Made by a program: the position numbers and the translations under genes. A stretch of 64,000 nt of DNA from Buxus sempervirens (lineage: Eukaryota > Streptophyta > Magnoliopsida > Buxales > Buxaceae), in the NCBI GenBank assembly GCA_947561395.2, contig OX387192.1:12002221-12066220 (forward strand), in the 5' to 3' direction. Below the pieces are notes generated by a model, which worked only from the letters and a program-made list of their open reading frames with translations, did not search any database and was not told the origin of the DNA. This document shows, in pieces, positions 44,387-56,628 of this stretch (position 1 is the first letter of the stretch; every line of letters starts with the position of its first letter).

Positions 44387-46457
44387 CTGCACAGAGAAAA
44401 CAAATAAATATAGAAAATAAATAAATAACCCTGCACTGTCAGAATTTAAATAATTTGGCTGCAACCAAAGGATTTTGCTGCATTTGTTTATTCCAATTCA
44501 ATTAAGAGAAACATAATTTGTACATAGATTAAGAGAAGAAACTTGTGGAATCCAACCATATACAATATAAGAATCAATGAACTGTGAAATTTGGGATATT
44601 GAATGTACATCATATACTATGATTGAAACATTAGAAATCCATATAAAAGGTTCAATGTTTAGAAATGGTATGCCAAATCTGAAAATAAATGCAAATTATG
44701 TCATGAAGAATTGAGGAAAATAAAAACAATCATGTTCAGTTTCTGACATGTCCAATTGCCTGCCAGAAATGGATATGGATCTAACAAGTTGCCTTGGGAT
44801 CATTGATAATAGAGGGAGAGAGTATTTTATTGCATCATCAACATGTCCTCCTGGTTTTAGCCAAATAAAAGATATATCTGTTGATATGCAAAGGATAGGA
44901 AAGAGAAATAAGAATCATACTTTGAAGCAGAACGACAGTGCGAAAGATAAACACAGAAAATAAAGAAAATAAATAAGAAATCACTGCACAATCATATGTA
45001 TATTTCACAAGGCTCGTCAAGGGTTGCCAATGAAGCAACTGAAGCTGGCCAACCCCTGTTCAATCATATGTTAATTGTACTTATTCTATAATTATATATT
45101 TTAATCACATATTTTACTTGAACAGTATATTTTTCTTGTCATATATGATAAATCTGTATATACTCCAACTGGCTTAGGTGTGGGTTTGGTACATGGAGTG
45201 GAGCCCTATAGGGCAGGTTTGGGTTCAATAAACCAATACAAAAGCCCATCTCCAGCCACATCCACAGGTAAAGACAATAAAAAGGGCCTCCATGTTATTG
45301 ATTACAAATAAATACTCTGCAAAAAAAATTACAAAAAACTAAGAGCAGAAAAAACCACCAAAATCACCAAGAAGAGTTAATCCCGAAGCTCATTCTATAA
45401 AAAGAAAACAAAAAACACTCTAAAAGAATCACAATCTTAGCCAGAAAGAATACCAATAACAAGAGGCAACCATCCCAAAGCTATCCCAACACTCTCACCA
45501 AGAACCAGAATAGGTGCCAAGAGCAACCCTTCTCTCAAAGAGCAATAGGATACACCCTAAAAAGCACCTAATAATGGTCTAAGGTCCCAGATCTCTATGG
45601 GTTTTAACAATAAAGGTAGACACAAAATAAAGAGAGCACAAGACACACAATATAACGAGGAAACCCTAAACATCCATCTAGGTAAAACCTCGGGTCTCTT
45701 AAGGCAACCACCCCTAGAAAATCAATCCACTATATAAAAATGTGAATACAAGAGTTACAGCGTTACAGACCTCCCATCTCACAAACTCACTCTTGCTTGC
45801 TTTCCATGATGAATCAATCATGTCCTCGCTTGGAGTTCACCTCACGATCACGAACGACACTTTGGAATCTAGCAAAGTGTTCTTCTCACTCTTGAGAATC
45901 CACCCCAAGAGCTTCTTTGGAGTCCACCAAAGAAATCACTAATCCCTTAGAAGAATAGGAAATAATTTTTTAGGTTTCTCAAAGAAACTCTCCTTAAAAG
46001 CACAAGGGCTAAGCCGTCTTCAATCACCTTTCTTCTTTCAAAGAAGCCCAAAAACAAAGAATGAAAAAAGAAGTACAAAGAAAAACCCCAAAAACCTACT
46101 TATAGGGCTAAAACAATGTCAGACGCAAGCTGTTGGCAGTTGCACCAGGTTGGGGCAAGGTGCTCGTAGGTTGTGGCAAGTTACAGTCTTCTGCAAGCTT
46201 AAGAACCCAAGGGCACCTCGCAAGTGCGGCCAGGTTTCGCATAGACTTTGCACAAGTGCGCACATGTTGCACAAACCAATCCAGTTTGCACGGTTGCACC
46301 AACGTGCACACAGGCTCTGTGCAGGCTGCCACAAGCTCTATGTAGGCACCCAGAGAGTGCTCAAAGGGTGCCGACTAACAAAACATGCTTGAAACTTGAT
46401 TTCTTTGACTTGGAACTTTTGTACTTGATCTTCCAACCTGTTTTTTACACACACTTG
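44387..46457. other. Unassigned sequence upstream of the NTH1 exon
   Basis: The minus strand at 44905-44730 is open in one frame (IWLKPGGHVDDAIKYSLPLL and following) after an acceptor-like site, but I do not recognise it. The stretch 45170-46440 has low coding potential. It contains ACAATATAACGAGGAAACCC and a GC-richer segment with TGCACCA and GTGGCAAG motifs (46130-46350), which look repeat-derived but without an identified family. No NTH1 first exon is recognised. Confidence 0.4.
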
Positions 46458-46675
46458 AACTTTTTTTTGCAAAGATAATGAGAATATAAGGCGAGAAGAG
46501 GAGTAAAAGATACAAGATAGCTGATCCCAAATATAAGATAGCACCAGACAAAACACACCAGTAGAAATAAGGCCCTAAGACTGCCCAAGGAAAGAAACTA
46601 CATCAGACCCCTCCCATAATGATGACATTCCAGCTCCCGCCTTAGCTAAACTATCTACAAGTGAATTGGCTGATC
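46458..46675 (-). mobile_element. LINE E0: 3'-end fragment with end of RNase H
   Basis: Minus strand, with a T run at about 46459-46467. The coding part ends NSLVDSLAKAGAGMSSLWEG, the last helix region of the RNase H domain in this LINE lineage. LINE E begins immediately at its 5' side, so E0 may have been cut by it. Confidence 0.65.
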
Positions 46676-47155
46676 TTTTTTTTGATAAGTAATGATATTT
46701 GATTAAAAGAAAGTCGGTACATGGTACTTCCCAATGTGAAAATACAAGTGTGTATGAGGATCCCCTTTCCAAAACAAAAAAACATGGAAAAGGGCTTAGA
46801 ACTATAACCTATCTCTGAATCTATCCACAACACATGTACAAATATGTCGACAAAAGTAAAACATCATACTATACTGAACACATCCCAAAAAACTCATCTG
46901 TAACTGGGTACATGGTTGAATGAGAGGTTCAACTCATGTGCCAAGAAGCGAGCCAAACCCACCGAATGAGACAACCACCAAGGAGGAGGATGGACAGACT
47001 TAAGCTAGGATACAATAGTGGCGGAGTTGGCCCTCCACTGCAAAATCACGGTAACCATCACGATGAGCCATCTGCAAACCATAAAATATAAAGAGGAGCT
47101 CTGCTCTAGTAGAATCCCCAAACCCAATAGGGCCACTATAAGCACAAATGACCAA
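46676..47155 (-). mobile_element. LINE E: 5'-truncated LINE, RNase H remnant
   Basis: A T run at 46676-46683 is followed by GATAAGTAATGATATTTGAT, the same 3' end as LINE D and LINE G. Further 5' the minus strand has IGFGDSTRAELLFIFYGLQ-like RNase H sequence in a broken frame (about 47150-47050). No clear target duplication was found. Confidence 0.7.
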
Positions 47156-47829
47156 AAGGTATTTGTTATGCATTTGTCACTTGGGTGCAATTTTGAACTA
47201 ACACACCCAAATCCTCCCAAACACACAACCCCTGCAAAGGAGAATACCATACTTCTCAAATCTTGCCTCCTAAGAAGAGAAACTCTGATTAAACCCAAGC
47301 TTAAAAACAATTATAGAGAATCTCAAGATTATATTCACATTAAAGTAAAAAAAAAAAACCCTAAACCACTCCCAATTAAGGAAAAAGGTAAAATTTATTC
47401 CTAAATAAGAACACAAGAATAAATATCTAAAATACATAAAATAAGTTTCACTAAGAATATAAATAATAGTCCTTCGACCCAAAAAAATTCAAAATAAAAA
47501 TTACCATTCACCAAATACAATTGCTTGACATATATGGAAAGAAAGTCACATGAAAGACAGTTTCTTCTTGGCAATTTTGGTTTGTCAAATTGTAATTTTG
47601 AGGGTAACCAGCCTCCAAAAGTTGAGTATTTAGAATAAAAAAGACAGTTTAATTATTCAATAATATGAAAAGAAACTCAAATACATTCAGCTCCCTTCCT
47701 TTACACCTATCTACATGTAGAAAACTACTCCTATAAAGCAACAACTTCTATCACAACAAGAAACTTCCTACAACTACTAATATATTAACAAATTATTCTA
47801 AAACTGTAATTAATGAGACATGATCATAA
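47156..47829. other. No gene seen
   Basis: AT-rich, with A runs and no open frame that resembles a known protein. Confidence 0.5.
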
Positions 47830-48015
47830 GTGAAGGAAACATCTCTAGACATCTTTGGTACAAATGCTTGAGGTGCACAACAAATATCACATCAAATCAT
47901 GGATGCAATGTCCCCTCCCCTTTGGCAGAAACATTGTTCTCAAGGCATAAATCAGGATATTGACTTTTTAATTTGTAAAATTATTCCAATGTGGCATCCT
48001 TAACTGAGTAATTAG
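47830..48015 (-). repeat. Degraded repeat, copy 1 (possibly gypsy pol end)
   Basis: The stretch GAAGGAAACATCTCTAGAC onward, with TTGTTCTCAAGG and GTGGCATCCT, matches 60505-60690. LINE F interrupts this copy, and the part after 60067 continues it. On the minus strand the second copy reads LEDKVLAKE, which may be the end of a Ty3/gypsy pol. It is a fossil and is too decayed for firm placement. Confidence 0.35.

Positions 48016-48057
<42 letters not shown>
48016..48057. repeat. (TG)n microsatellite
   Basis: About 20 TG units, nearly perfect from 48020 to 48057. It lies at the 3' boundary of LINE F and may have grown from its tail. Confidence 0.95.
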
Positions 48058-48321
48058 TAAAAAGTGTACAATGGTTACAAATATGAGCTAACCCCTAAGT
48101 AACAAACCTATACAACCATCGGAATAGATAGCAGACTACACAAAGATACAAGAATTACAATGCCCATCACATGCCCCATCCCACATCAAAAGACACAATG
48201 TACAATTTCTAAACGACCATGAATTGTAGCAGAACAAGCTATTCCACTACAATTGAAGGCTGCCACAACACAAAAAGCCATCACCCGAGACGACCCACAA
48301 TCCCAACCATCACTCTATAAC

Positions 48322-49939
48322 CTAAGTAGAATTCGAGAAGCGCCATGATTGCCATCCATCCAATAACTCTAACACTCCAACCCCTTGGAAATTTGGAAGT
48401 ACGGAGGCCCAAGATGCTATGGATACTAGAATAGTATAAAACACATGATCCACCGGTCTCCTAATATCCTGGAATATCCCGGCATTCCTCTCTAGCCAAA
48501 TGTACCATACCACCGTATGAAAAAGAAGGCTGTAGATAATACTTCCTCTCTTCCCCAAACCCCTAACTCGCCATTGTTCAAACCATGCTTCAAATGAATC
48601 CGGCATCACCCAAGACACCCCAAACTAGCACTACACAAACAGATGATTAATTCTCTCTCCTGCTCTCATAAACATAAAACATACCTGAGGGCATAAAGAC
48701 ATTGTCTTCCACCTTCTTTGGAGGCAATCAGCTGTATTAATACTGTACAAGAGGGCAGTCCAAAGAAAGGTCTTAACTTTAGGAGGAACCTTTGGCTTCC
48801 ATAGCTTAGAGACAGAGAAAGATGGATTAGGAATGGAGGAGTTATGACAGATCTTTCTAAAGAAGGATTTGTAGGGAAAGGAACCAGAAGCAAATAGTCC
48901 CCAAATGACCTTGTCTGAACCTAATGAATCGAGATGCACATCTTTCAAGATGTGAAATACTCCTCCATTTCAACTAGACGTGGGTCGCTCCTAGGTTCCA
49001 TGAAATACCAGATACCGATGGAGAGAGGATGTCAGCTACAAGAGCATTAGGATGAAGAACCAAAGAAAACAACCGAGGAAACTAATTAGACAACACCGAC
49101 CCTCTCCACCACAAGTCATGCCAAAACCAGACAGAAGACCCAAAACCAATGCACAATTTTATATGAGGATAGAAAGCAGGGGCTTGGCTCATGATGGCTT
49201 TCCAAGGGCAGTTTCCTGAAGGTTAAGCCCTCAAATTAATCAACCATCTATTATCATTTCTACCATATTTTCTTGTGATCACTTGATGCCATAAACTTTC
49301 CTTTTCTGTGCTAAAGTGCTATAGCCATTTAGCTAGAAGAGAGGAGCGGCGAAGAGCAATGTTGCCCAAACCTAAACCCCCTTTCTCCCTTCCCAAACTC
49401 ACCTTATCCGTCCTAACCAGATGCTCCTTCCTTTCCCCCCCTTCCCTTCCACAAAAAGCCTCTCTGGTCCTTTCAACAATAGCCACGACCCTCCTAGGTA
49501 TCCTAAACAAAGACATATAATACACCGAAAGATTGGCAAGCACCGCCTTGATCAATGTAATTCAACCCCCAAAAGAAAGATAATTGCACTTCCATATCGC
49601 TAATCTTTTCTCCACCCTTTCTATCACCGGCTCCCAAAAAGACAAATTGCGAGACGATTCACCCAATGGTAGCCCAAGATAAAACATGGGCCACAAGGAC
49701 ACCTGACAGCCTAATATCCAACCAAAAGACAAAGCTTCCTCCTCACTTAAATTCAAACCCACCAAGGAGTTCTTGCCCCAATTCACCTTCAACCTAGACA
49801 CCATGTGGAAAGTATGCAATATACTCTTCAATCCCACCACTTGATCTCTAGATGCTTCTAGAAAGACCAGTGTGTCATCAGCGAATTGAAGATGGGAAAC
49901 ACTAACCTGATTCCTCCCAATCTTAAAACCCTCAATCAT
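48322..49939 (-). pseudogene. LINE F ORF2, C-terminal half
   Basis: Frames 49939-49562 (HLQFADDTLVFLEASRDQVV and NWGKNSLVGLNLSEEEALSF), 49555-49319 (MIKAVLANLSVYYMSLFRIP), 48948-48631 (zinc-binding start) and 48618-48322 (YIWLERNAGIFQDIRRPVDH) follow one another in ORF2 order with breaks between. The C-terminus ends without RNase H, as in LINE C and LINE H. Confidence 0.8.
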
Positions 49940-50300
49940 GCCCCCTCTCCCTCCCTATAGACAAAAAGCTATGAAGAACCTCTGCTACAATGGTGAATAA
50001 GAATGGAGAAAGGGAATCCCCTTGGCAAAGACCCCTAGAGGAAGGGAAGAAGCCTTTTTTTTTTTTGATAAGTAATGATATTTGTATTTGATTAAAAGAA
50101 AGTCAGTACAACCTACAGGTGTGAAAATACAAGTGTGTGTGAGGATCCCCTTTCCAAGAACAAAACATCGAAAGGGGGTAAGAAGTATAACCTATCTCTG
50201 AAGCTATCCACACTTCATATACAAGTAACCCATGTATAAATATATCGACAAAAGAAAAACATCATACTATACTGCACCCATCCCAAAAAAGAACAACATA

Positions 50301-51074
50301 CTATACTGCACACATCCCCAAAAACTCATCTGTAACTAGGCCACAATAGATATCTGGTCTCTGAACTCCCTGCTTGACTAGTCGATCCGCGATTGCATTT
50401 GCCTCTCTTGGTACATGATTGAACGAGGCATTTAGATCACGTGCCAATGATCGAGCACAACTGATGGTATGTGACAACCTCCATGATCCTAAGATATCAT
50501 ATCGCACCCATCTCATGATCGTGGCTGAGTCTCCTTCAATAATGCAATGTGTATAGCCCTTTTTTTTGGCCTCCGATAGACCAAACAAAAGGGCCAACAT
50601 CTCCGCCCAGGTCGAATCACCGACACCCACCAAACCACTAAAAATGAAGGAGATCAGACCCATACTATCCCTTCCAACCCCTCCAATACCTGAAGGTCCA
50701 GGATTGCCGAAAGAACTCCCATCAACATTTATCTTCATTATACCAGATGTAGGCGCTTTCCAAGAAACCCCGCTTTTTGCCCTTGTCCCAACTGAAGAGA
50801 AACAACACGTCATCCAATCTCTCATAACTTGAGAACAACTCCAACCACGGAATTCCGGAGTAACAGATGCCCAGAAAGCTACATCCAATAAAACATTATC
50901 AATCACCTGATCTCTCTTGAGATAAACATCTCGAAAAATCCTCCGATTCCACTCCATCCAAACATGCCATGCCACTGCATGGAAAATCCACCCATATAAG
51001 ATGTGGCCTCTGCTCCCTAATGCCGGAACCTCCATTGCTGGAAACAGTCTCCAAAGGACACGGGCAGAACCCAT
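50301..51074 (-). pseudogene. LINE G ORF2: RNase H domain
   Basis: A 257-residue frame with KINVDGSSFGNPGPSGIGGV (first Asp), STWAEMLALLFGL (Glu), CIIEGDSATIM (second Asp) and HVPREANAIADRLVKQGVQR. The catalytic acids appear present. It overlaps the upstream frame 51017-52015 in another phase, so a frameshift lies near 51030-51070. Confidence 0.85.
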
Positions 51075-51947
51075 GGAATATCAATCATCTGAAGTAAGCG
51101 GCTCCACACTCCCCATGTATAATGACAATGAAGAAAAAGATGGTGAATACTTTCCCCTGCCTCCTTGCACAGAAAACAAATGTTGGGAGATAAAACATAC
51201 CTTCTCCACCTTCTCTGTATCATATCCGCAGTATTTATCTTGTAAGAAAGAGCAATCCAGAGGAATGCCTTAATTTTTTGGGGCACCCTAGGTTTCCATA
51301 ATTTTGAGGCCGGAAAAGCTGCAAATGGGGCAGAGAGATCCGGTCGGTGGGTGGAGAAAAGAGATTTGCAAGAAAAAGCCCCAGATGGAGACGGGGTCCA
51401 AATGACCCTATCCCTGGATGACGGGTGAATAAAACAATCTTTGACAGAATCAACTAGAGAGGCCAGATCTTCAACCTCATGGGATCGAAGCTCTCTTCTA
51501 AATAACAGGTTCCAAGTTAGACCCTCACCAGACCAAGCCAAGATGTCAGAAACAACGGTATTTGAAAATCTGGCAACATAGAATAAAGATGGAAATGAAA
51601 TAGCTAACGGGAAGTCCCCCCACCATAAATCATGCCAAAAAAGAACAAAAGATCCAGAACCAATACAGAGACGAATCTGGGAATAAAAGAAGTCTCCCAG
51701 TTTGACCACAGCCTTCCATGGGCTTGTACCAGTAGGCCGAGCCCTCATATTAATGGTCCACCAATTAACCCCTCTTCCATATTTATTGGATATCACTTGG
51801 TACCATAGGCTTTCCTGATCAAAGCTATACTGCCACAACCACTTAGCCAAGAGAGATGAGTTGCGAAAGGCTAAGTTTGCAATGTCCACCGCACCCCTTA
51901 CTTTGTCCTTGCAAACTGTTTTCCACTCAATCAAATGTGACTTTCTT

Positions 51948-51982
<35 letters not shown>

Positions 51983-52015
51983 ACCTTCCCACAAAAAGTC
52001 TTTGAATTTTCTCAA
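51017..52015 (-). pseudogene. LINE G ORF2: RT thumb region and zinc-binding domain
   Basis: A 332-residue frame starting in the FLWEGGGG stretch, which is encoded here by a 34-nt C run (51949-51982, G on the coding strand). It continues through [20 protein letters not shown] to KLWKPRVPQKIKAFLWIAL and CFLCKEAGESIHHLFLHC, the zf-RVT motif. Related LINEs have a far shorter G stretch here, so the run is a local expansion. Confidence 0.85.
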
Positions 52016-52090
52016 GTATATCCACTACCCTCTTAGGCATCCTAAAGAGTGACATATAATACACTGGTAGATTGGCCAAAATAGCTTTTG

Positions 52091-53233
52091 TTAAAGTGAT
52101 TCTACACCCCCCCCCCCCCCCCCCCCCACCCCCAAAGATAGATAGTTAGTCTTCCACGTAGCCAATCTCTTTTCCACTCTTTCAATGACCAGGTCCCAAA
52201 AACTCATAGATCTAGGAGATGCACCAAGTGGCAAACCAAGGTAAGATATAGGGAGGGCACCTACCTGACAACTGAGCACTCTGATAAGGTCTAGTGCAAT
52301 TGGGTCCTCAATGTTGAGGCCAACCAACATGCTTTTTGGCCAATTAATCTTCAATCCCGATATCATATGGAAAGTATGCAGGATACTCTTCAACCATAGA
52401 ATTTGGTCCCTAGAAGCCTCTAGGAAAACCATAATATCATCCGCGAACTGGAGATGAGACATTACTAGAGCATCTCTTCCAATCGTGAATCCATGGAATA
52501 GACCCCTGGCCACTGCACTATCCAAGAAACAATGCAACACCTCCGCCACTAATGAAAACAGGAAAGGGGACAAAGGGCCCCCTTGTCGCAGACCTCTAGA
52601 AGACTCAAATAGGCTCACCACTGACCCATTCAGCAGGAAAGAGAATTGGACTTTACTCAAACATCCCATGATCCACTTCCTCCATCTTATCCCGAAACCT
52701 TTCCACTCCATTACTGCATCCAAGAATTTTCATTCCACTTTGTCAAAGGCTTTCTCTAAATCCAGTTTGCATATTACTCCCGGATGGCCTGATCAACATT
52801 GGGCATCTACACATTCATTTGCAATGAGTGAGCAATCCATAATTTGCCTCCCCTCAATGAAAGCACTTTGGGTTTGACCAATGATATTAGGAATCACCTT
52901 TCTCAATCTACATGATAGAACTTTGGCAATGATTTTGTATAGACTAGTTGTGAGGCTAATGGGTCTAAAGTCCTTAATACCAACAGCCCCTGGTTTTTTG
53001 GGAATTAGCACTAAAAAAGTTGCATTAATAATCTTGTGTACAATCCCTCCAAAAAAGAATTCCACAAACACCTTCATGATGTGATCTTTGATAGTCACCG
53101 AGTTCCTTTTGTAAAAAGATATCGTGAAACCATCCGGTCCTGGGGCTTTATCTCCATCCAATTCCCAAATTGCTTCTCTAATTTCCTCTTCCTCAAATTC
53201 TCTCTCTAGCCAGTCTTTTTCCATTGGATTCAC
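52091..53233 (-). pseudogene. LINE G ORF2: reverse transcriptase core
   Basis: The frame 53233-52793 has GDKAPGPDGFTISFYKR, NATFLVLIPKKPGAVGIKDF and RPISLTTSLYKIIAKVLSCR. The frame 52723-52091 has SSRGLRQGGPLSPFLFSLVA and HLQFADDIMVFLEASRDQIL with the FADD pair. One frame change separates them near 52730-52800, and the second ends at a 21-nt C run (52107-52127) in the LGGRI motif. In the SSRGLRQGGPL block the usual Asp of QGDPL is Gly. Confidence 0.85.
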
Positions 53234-53556
53234 CTTTTTTTTTTTTTTGATGAATAATGAAGGTGGTGAAATATATATTATATGGAAGAAAAATGAAAAG
53301 TAAAGAATATAGAGTATAGAGCATACAAACGAAAAACCCCAAGAACACCATACCTCACAAAACCCAAACCATACCCCAAAAAAACAGAAACCAAGAACAC
53401 AACGGCCAACACTCCATTGTACATGTCAAAAAGCAAAAACCACACACACTAGACCCCAAAATCAGAAACTAAACAAGTCGTTTAGTGTTTCTGATCACAG
53501 CACATCTCAAGGCATGGCGTCTAAAGCTCATATCCCCATATCTAGGAGTGACCCCC

Positions 53557-53991
53557 TCATCCCTCTCGACAGACCTCCTCCACTGTAAGATCCGAATAGC
53601 ACCACTTCTTCCAATCCTTCACAATCTGAAGGGGCCATAAACCCTGGAACTCCAGAAGCACCGACGCCCACGATGCCACAGCAATCAACATGGAATCAAA
53701 CACCTGATCCACTGATCGCCTGACATCCCTGAAAATCCTGCTATTTCTTTCCATCCATATGAACCATACCCCTGCATGGAATAACATATCATACAAAATA
53801 CTGCCCCTCCTACTAAGACCCCTCACCCTCCACTGATCAAAGCATGCATTAAAAGAATCTGCGAACACCCAAGACACTCCAATCAACTCAAGCATCCGTC
53901 TCCATAAGATACTGGCAAACCGACAATGAACAAAAAGATGATCAATGCTCTCACCATCCTCCATACACATGAAACAGATCTGCGGGGACAA
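53557..53991 (-). pseudogene. LINE H ORF2: zinc-binding domain, C-terminal piece
   Basis: In frame with the 54004-56628 frame but after a stop codon (TAG) in place of the expected Trp at 54001-54003. It reads CFMCMEDGESIDHLFVHCRF (Cys-x2-Cys and His-x4-His/Cys of zf-RVT), then FIWMERNSRIFRDVRRSVDQ. It ends at 53557 without RNase H. Confidence 0.85.
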
Positions 53992-54003
53992 TGCATTCCC
54001 TTT

Positions 54004-56628
54004 CTATCTTCTTTGGATTAAATCAGCTGTGTTTATCCTATTTAAAAGGGCGGTCCATAGAAAAGCTTTAACCTTTAGAGGGACCTTAGGCTTCCAGAGC
54101 TTACGGACCGGGAAGGGGACAAGAGACTGAGATGGAGTTTGCGAGACAAAAATAAAGAAAGATCTACAAGAGAACAACCTATTGGATGAGAGGGACCATG
54201 ACACCTTATCAGATCCAAGGGGATTAATGACTACATACTTTAGCCCATTAATAAGGGAAGAGATCTCTTCAATTTCAGAAAAACGAAGGTCTCTCCGAAG
54301 AGGAAGATTCCAAGAAACACCAGATGATGACCACTGCAAAGTGTTTGCGACAACTGCATTAGGAGAAAGGGCCAAAGAGAAAATACGAGGAAATTGAAGA
54401 AAAAGGGGCTGATTGCCCCACCAGTGGTCAAGCCAAAAACGAACCGAGGATCCCGAATCAACAGACAATCTAATATGAGGGTAGAAGACAGAAGCAAGTT
54501 TCAAGATAGCTTTCCATGGGCAATTTCCTGACGGCCGAGACCTTAAGTTTATGAACCATTCATTATCATCCCTTCCATATTTGCTTGTAATCACCTGATG
54601 CCACAAACTTCCTTTTTCTGTGCTGAAGCGCCACAACCATTTAGCTAAAAGAGAGGAGTTACGATGGGCAACCATACCCATCCCAATACCACCCTTCTCC
54701 TTATCCAAACACACTCTATCCCACCTTACTAAATGAGTTCTCCTCCTCCCCCCTCCCTCCCATAGAAAGTCCCTTTGGGCTTTCTCAATGATAGCCACTA
54801 CTCTTGGAGGCATCCTAAACAAAGACATGAAATAAACAGGAAGATTTGCAAGCACAGCCTTGATTAAGATTATCCTCCCCCCCAAAGATAAATAATTCCT
54901 TTTCCAAAGAGCTAACCTCTTCTCCACTCTCTCAATGACTGGCTCCCAAAAACTCGCGTTACGAGGGGAAGCCCCAAGAGGAAGACCCAAATACGACATA
55001 GGCCAGCTACCCACCTGACACCCTAATATCCGACTAAGAGATATAGATTCATCCTCCTCAAGATTCAGACCAACTAAGGAACTCTTCTCCCAATTCACCT
55101 TCAACCCTGATACCATGTGGAAGGTATGCAAGATGCTTTTCAACCAAACCATTTGGTCATTCGAAGCTTCCAAAAAAACCAATGTATCATCCGCAAACTG
55201 TAAATGGGATATTGTCACCCCATCTCTTCCCACCTTGAACCCTTTGATCAACCCCTGGTTGCATCCCACCATTAAGAAACTATGTAATACCTCTGCAACC
55301 AAAGTGAACAAAAAGGGAGATAGAGGATCCCCCTGCTGAATACCCCTGGATGACTGAAAGAATCCCATCACAACACCATTTACCAATATAGAAAAATGAA
55401 CATTTTTGAAACAACCCCAAATCCACCTCCTCCACCTTTCACCAAAACCTTTCCATTTAAGCACTGAATCAATAAAGGCCCATTCCACTCTATCGTACGC
55501 CTTTTCAATATCTAATTTGCACACAACACCAGGCTCCAAAGACCTCCTCCTACTCTCCACACATTCATTAGCGATCAACACTGAGTCCACAATTTGGCGA
55601 CCCTCCACAAAAGCGCTTTGATTCCCCGATATAATCTTAGGTAGCACCTTCTTCAACCTAAGCAACAAGACCTTTGCAATAATCTTGTACACACTATTAG
55701 TAAGACTAATAGGCCTGAAATCCCTAATCCCAATCGCCCCAACCTTCTTGGGAATAAGAACAAGGAATGTCGCATTTGTAGCCTTGTGAATAACTCCATT
55801 CGTGTAAAACTCCTGAAAAACCTGATGCAAATTGTCTTTAACAATCTCCCAATTATGTTTAAAAAATTCAATTGAATAACCATCGGGCCCAGGAGCCTTA
55901 TCCCCTTCCATCTCCCAAATCGCTTCCTTGATTTCTTCCATCTCAAACCCTCTTTCAATCCACCTATTCACCTCGTCGCTCACCTTTGATTGATTAAACT
56001 CCTTTAGGTTGAAGTACAACTCTTGCTCAGATTTATACAGATTGGCATAGAAGTGACATAGGGACTGACCAATTACATCACCATCCTCAATAACACTACC
56101 ATCCACCTCCAACCTCAAAATTGAGTTTTTAGTTCTTCTCCCATTAGCCATCCTATGGAAGAATGTTGTGTTCCCATCTCCCTCCTTTAGCCATCTAATC
56201 CTTGACTTTTGTCTCCAATGAATTTCCTCAAATTTTAAAACTCTTTCAAGAGAAGCTTGAACCTCAACTCGTCGATTCCTATCCTGGGTCCCCCAAATCC
56301 CGCTTCCCTCCTTAATATCCAAATCGGCGATTTCCTCCAGAGCCGCCTTTTTCTGACTTTCTAACCTCCCAAAAGTTTGCTTATTCCACTCCTTGATTTT
56401 ATGCTTGACCTCACGCAAACACCCCATAAATCTGAAACCTTCCCACCCATACACAGCGTTTCTCCCTGCCCTCCACCACTCCTGAATAAGGTTTTGGAAA
56501 GAAGGATGAAGAAGCCACATGTTTTCAAACCTGAAAGGGAAAGGACCACCATGCATGGGCTCATTCGACAACAACAATGGAGAATGATCTGATATAGGAC
56601 GAGGGAGGACCATTTGAACCATTGGCAT
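54004..56628 (-). CDS. LINE H ORF2: endonuclease end, linker and reverse transcriptase
   Basis: The longest open frame in the window, 874 residues. It starts in the C-terminal part of the endonuclease (RPISDHSPLLLSNEPMHGGP, residues about 10-30; SDH is the catalytic-end motif). The linker follows (GDGNTTFFHRMANGRRTKN near 160), then the RT: GDKAPGPDGYSIEFFKHNW near 250, RPISLTNSVYKIIAKVLLLR near 305, KLDIEKAYDRVEWAFIDSV near 370, SSRGIQQGDPLSPFLFTLVA near 430 and HLQFADDTLVFLEASNDQMV near 475-490 (FADD catalytic pair). It ends in KLWKPKVPLKVKAFLWTAL at the start of the zinc-binding domain. ORF2 is a replicase that nicks DNA and copies LINE RNA at the nick. The stop at 54001-54003 cuts the protein before the Cys residues. 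Confidence 0.9.
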   Translation of the reverse strand: MPMVQMVLPRPISDHSPLLLSNEPMHGGPFPFRFENMWLLHPSFQNLIQEWWRAGRNAVYGWEGFRFMGCLREVKHKIKEWNKQTFGRLESQKKAALEEIADLDIKEGSGIWGTQDRNRRVEVQASLERVLKFEEIHWRQKSRIRWLKEGDGNTTFFHRMANGRRTKNSILRLEVDGSVIEDGDVIGQSLCHFYANLYKSEQELYFNLKEFNQSKVSDEVNRWIERGFEMEEIKEAIWEMEGDKAPGPDGYSIEFFKHNWEIVKDNLHQVFQEFYTNGVIHKATNATFLVLIPKKVGAIGIRDFRPISLTNSVYKIIAKVLLLRLKKVLPKIISGNQSAFVEGRQIVDSVLIANECVESRRRSLEPGVVCKLDIEKAYDRVEWAFIDSVLKWKGFGERWRRWIWGCFKNVHFSILVNGVVMGFFQSSRGIQQGDPLSPFLFTLVAEVLHSFLMVGCNQGLIKGFKVGRDGVTISHLQFADDTLVFLEASNDQMVWLKSILHTFHMVSGLKVNWEKSSLVGLNLEEDESISLSRILGCQVGSWPMSYLGLPLGASPRNASFWEPVIERVEKRLALWKRNYLSLGGRIILIKAVLANLPVYFMSLFRMPPRVVAIIEKAQRDFLWEGGGRRRTHLVRWDRVCLDKEKGGIGMGMVAHRNSSLLAKWLWRFSTEKGSLWHQVITSKYGRDDNEWFINLRSRPSGNCPWKAILKLASVFYPHIRLSVDSGSSVRFWLDHWWGNQPLFLQFPRIFSLALSPNAVVANTLQWSSSGVSWNLPLRRDLRFSEIEEISSLINGLKYVVINPLGSDKVSWSLSSNRLFSCRSFFIFVSQTPSQSLVPFPVRKLWKPKVPLKVKAFLWTALLNRINTADLIQRR

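Noticed and set aside
46108-46392. Several overlapping frames on both strands in a GC-richer stretch
   Set aside because: They arise from repeated TGCACCA and GTGGCAAG-like words, with no protein similarity on either strand.
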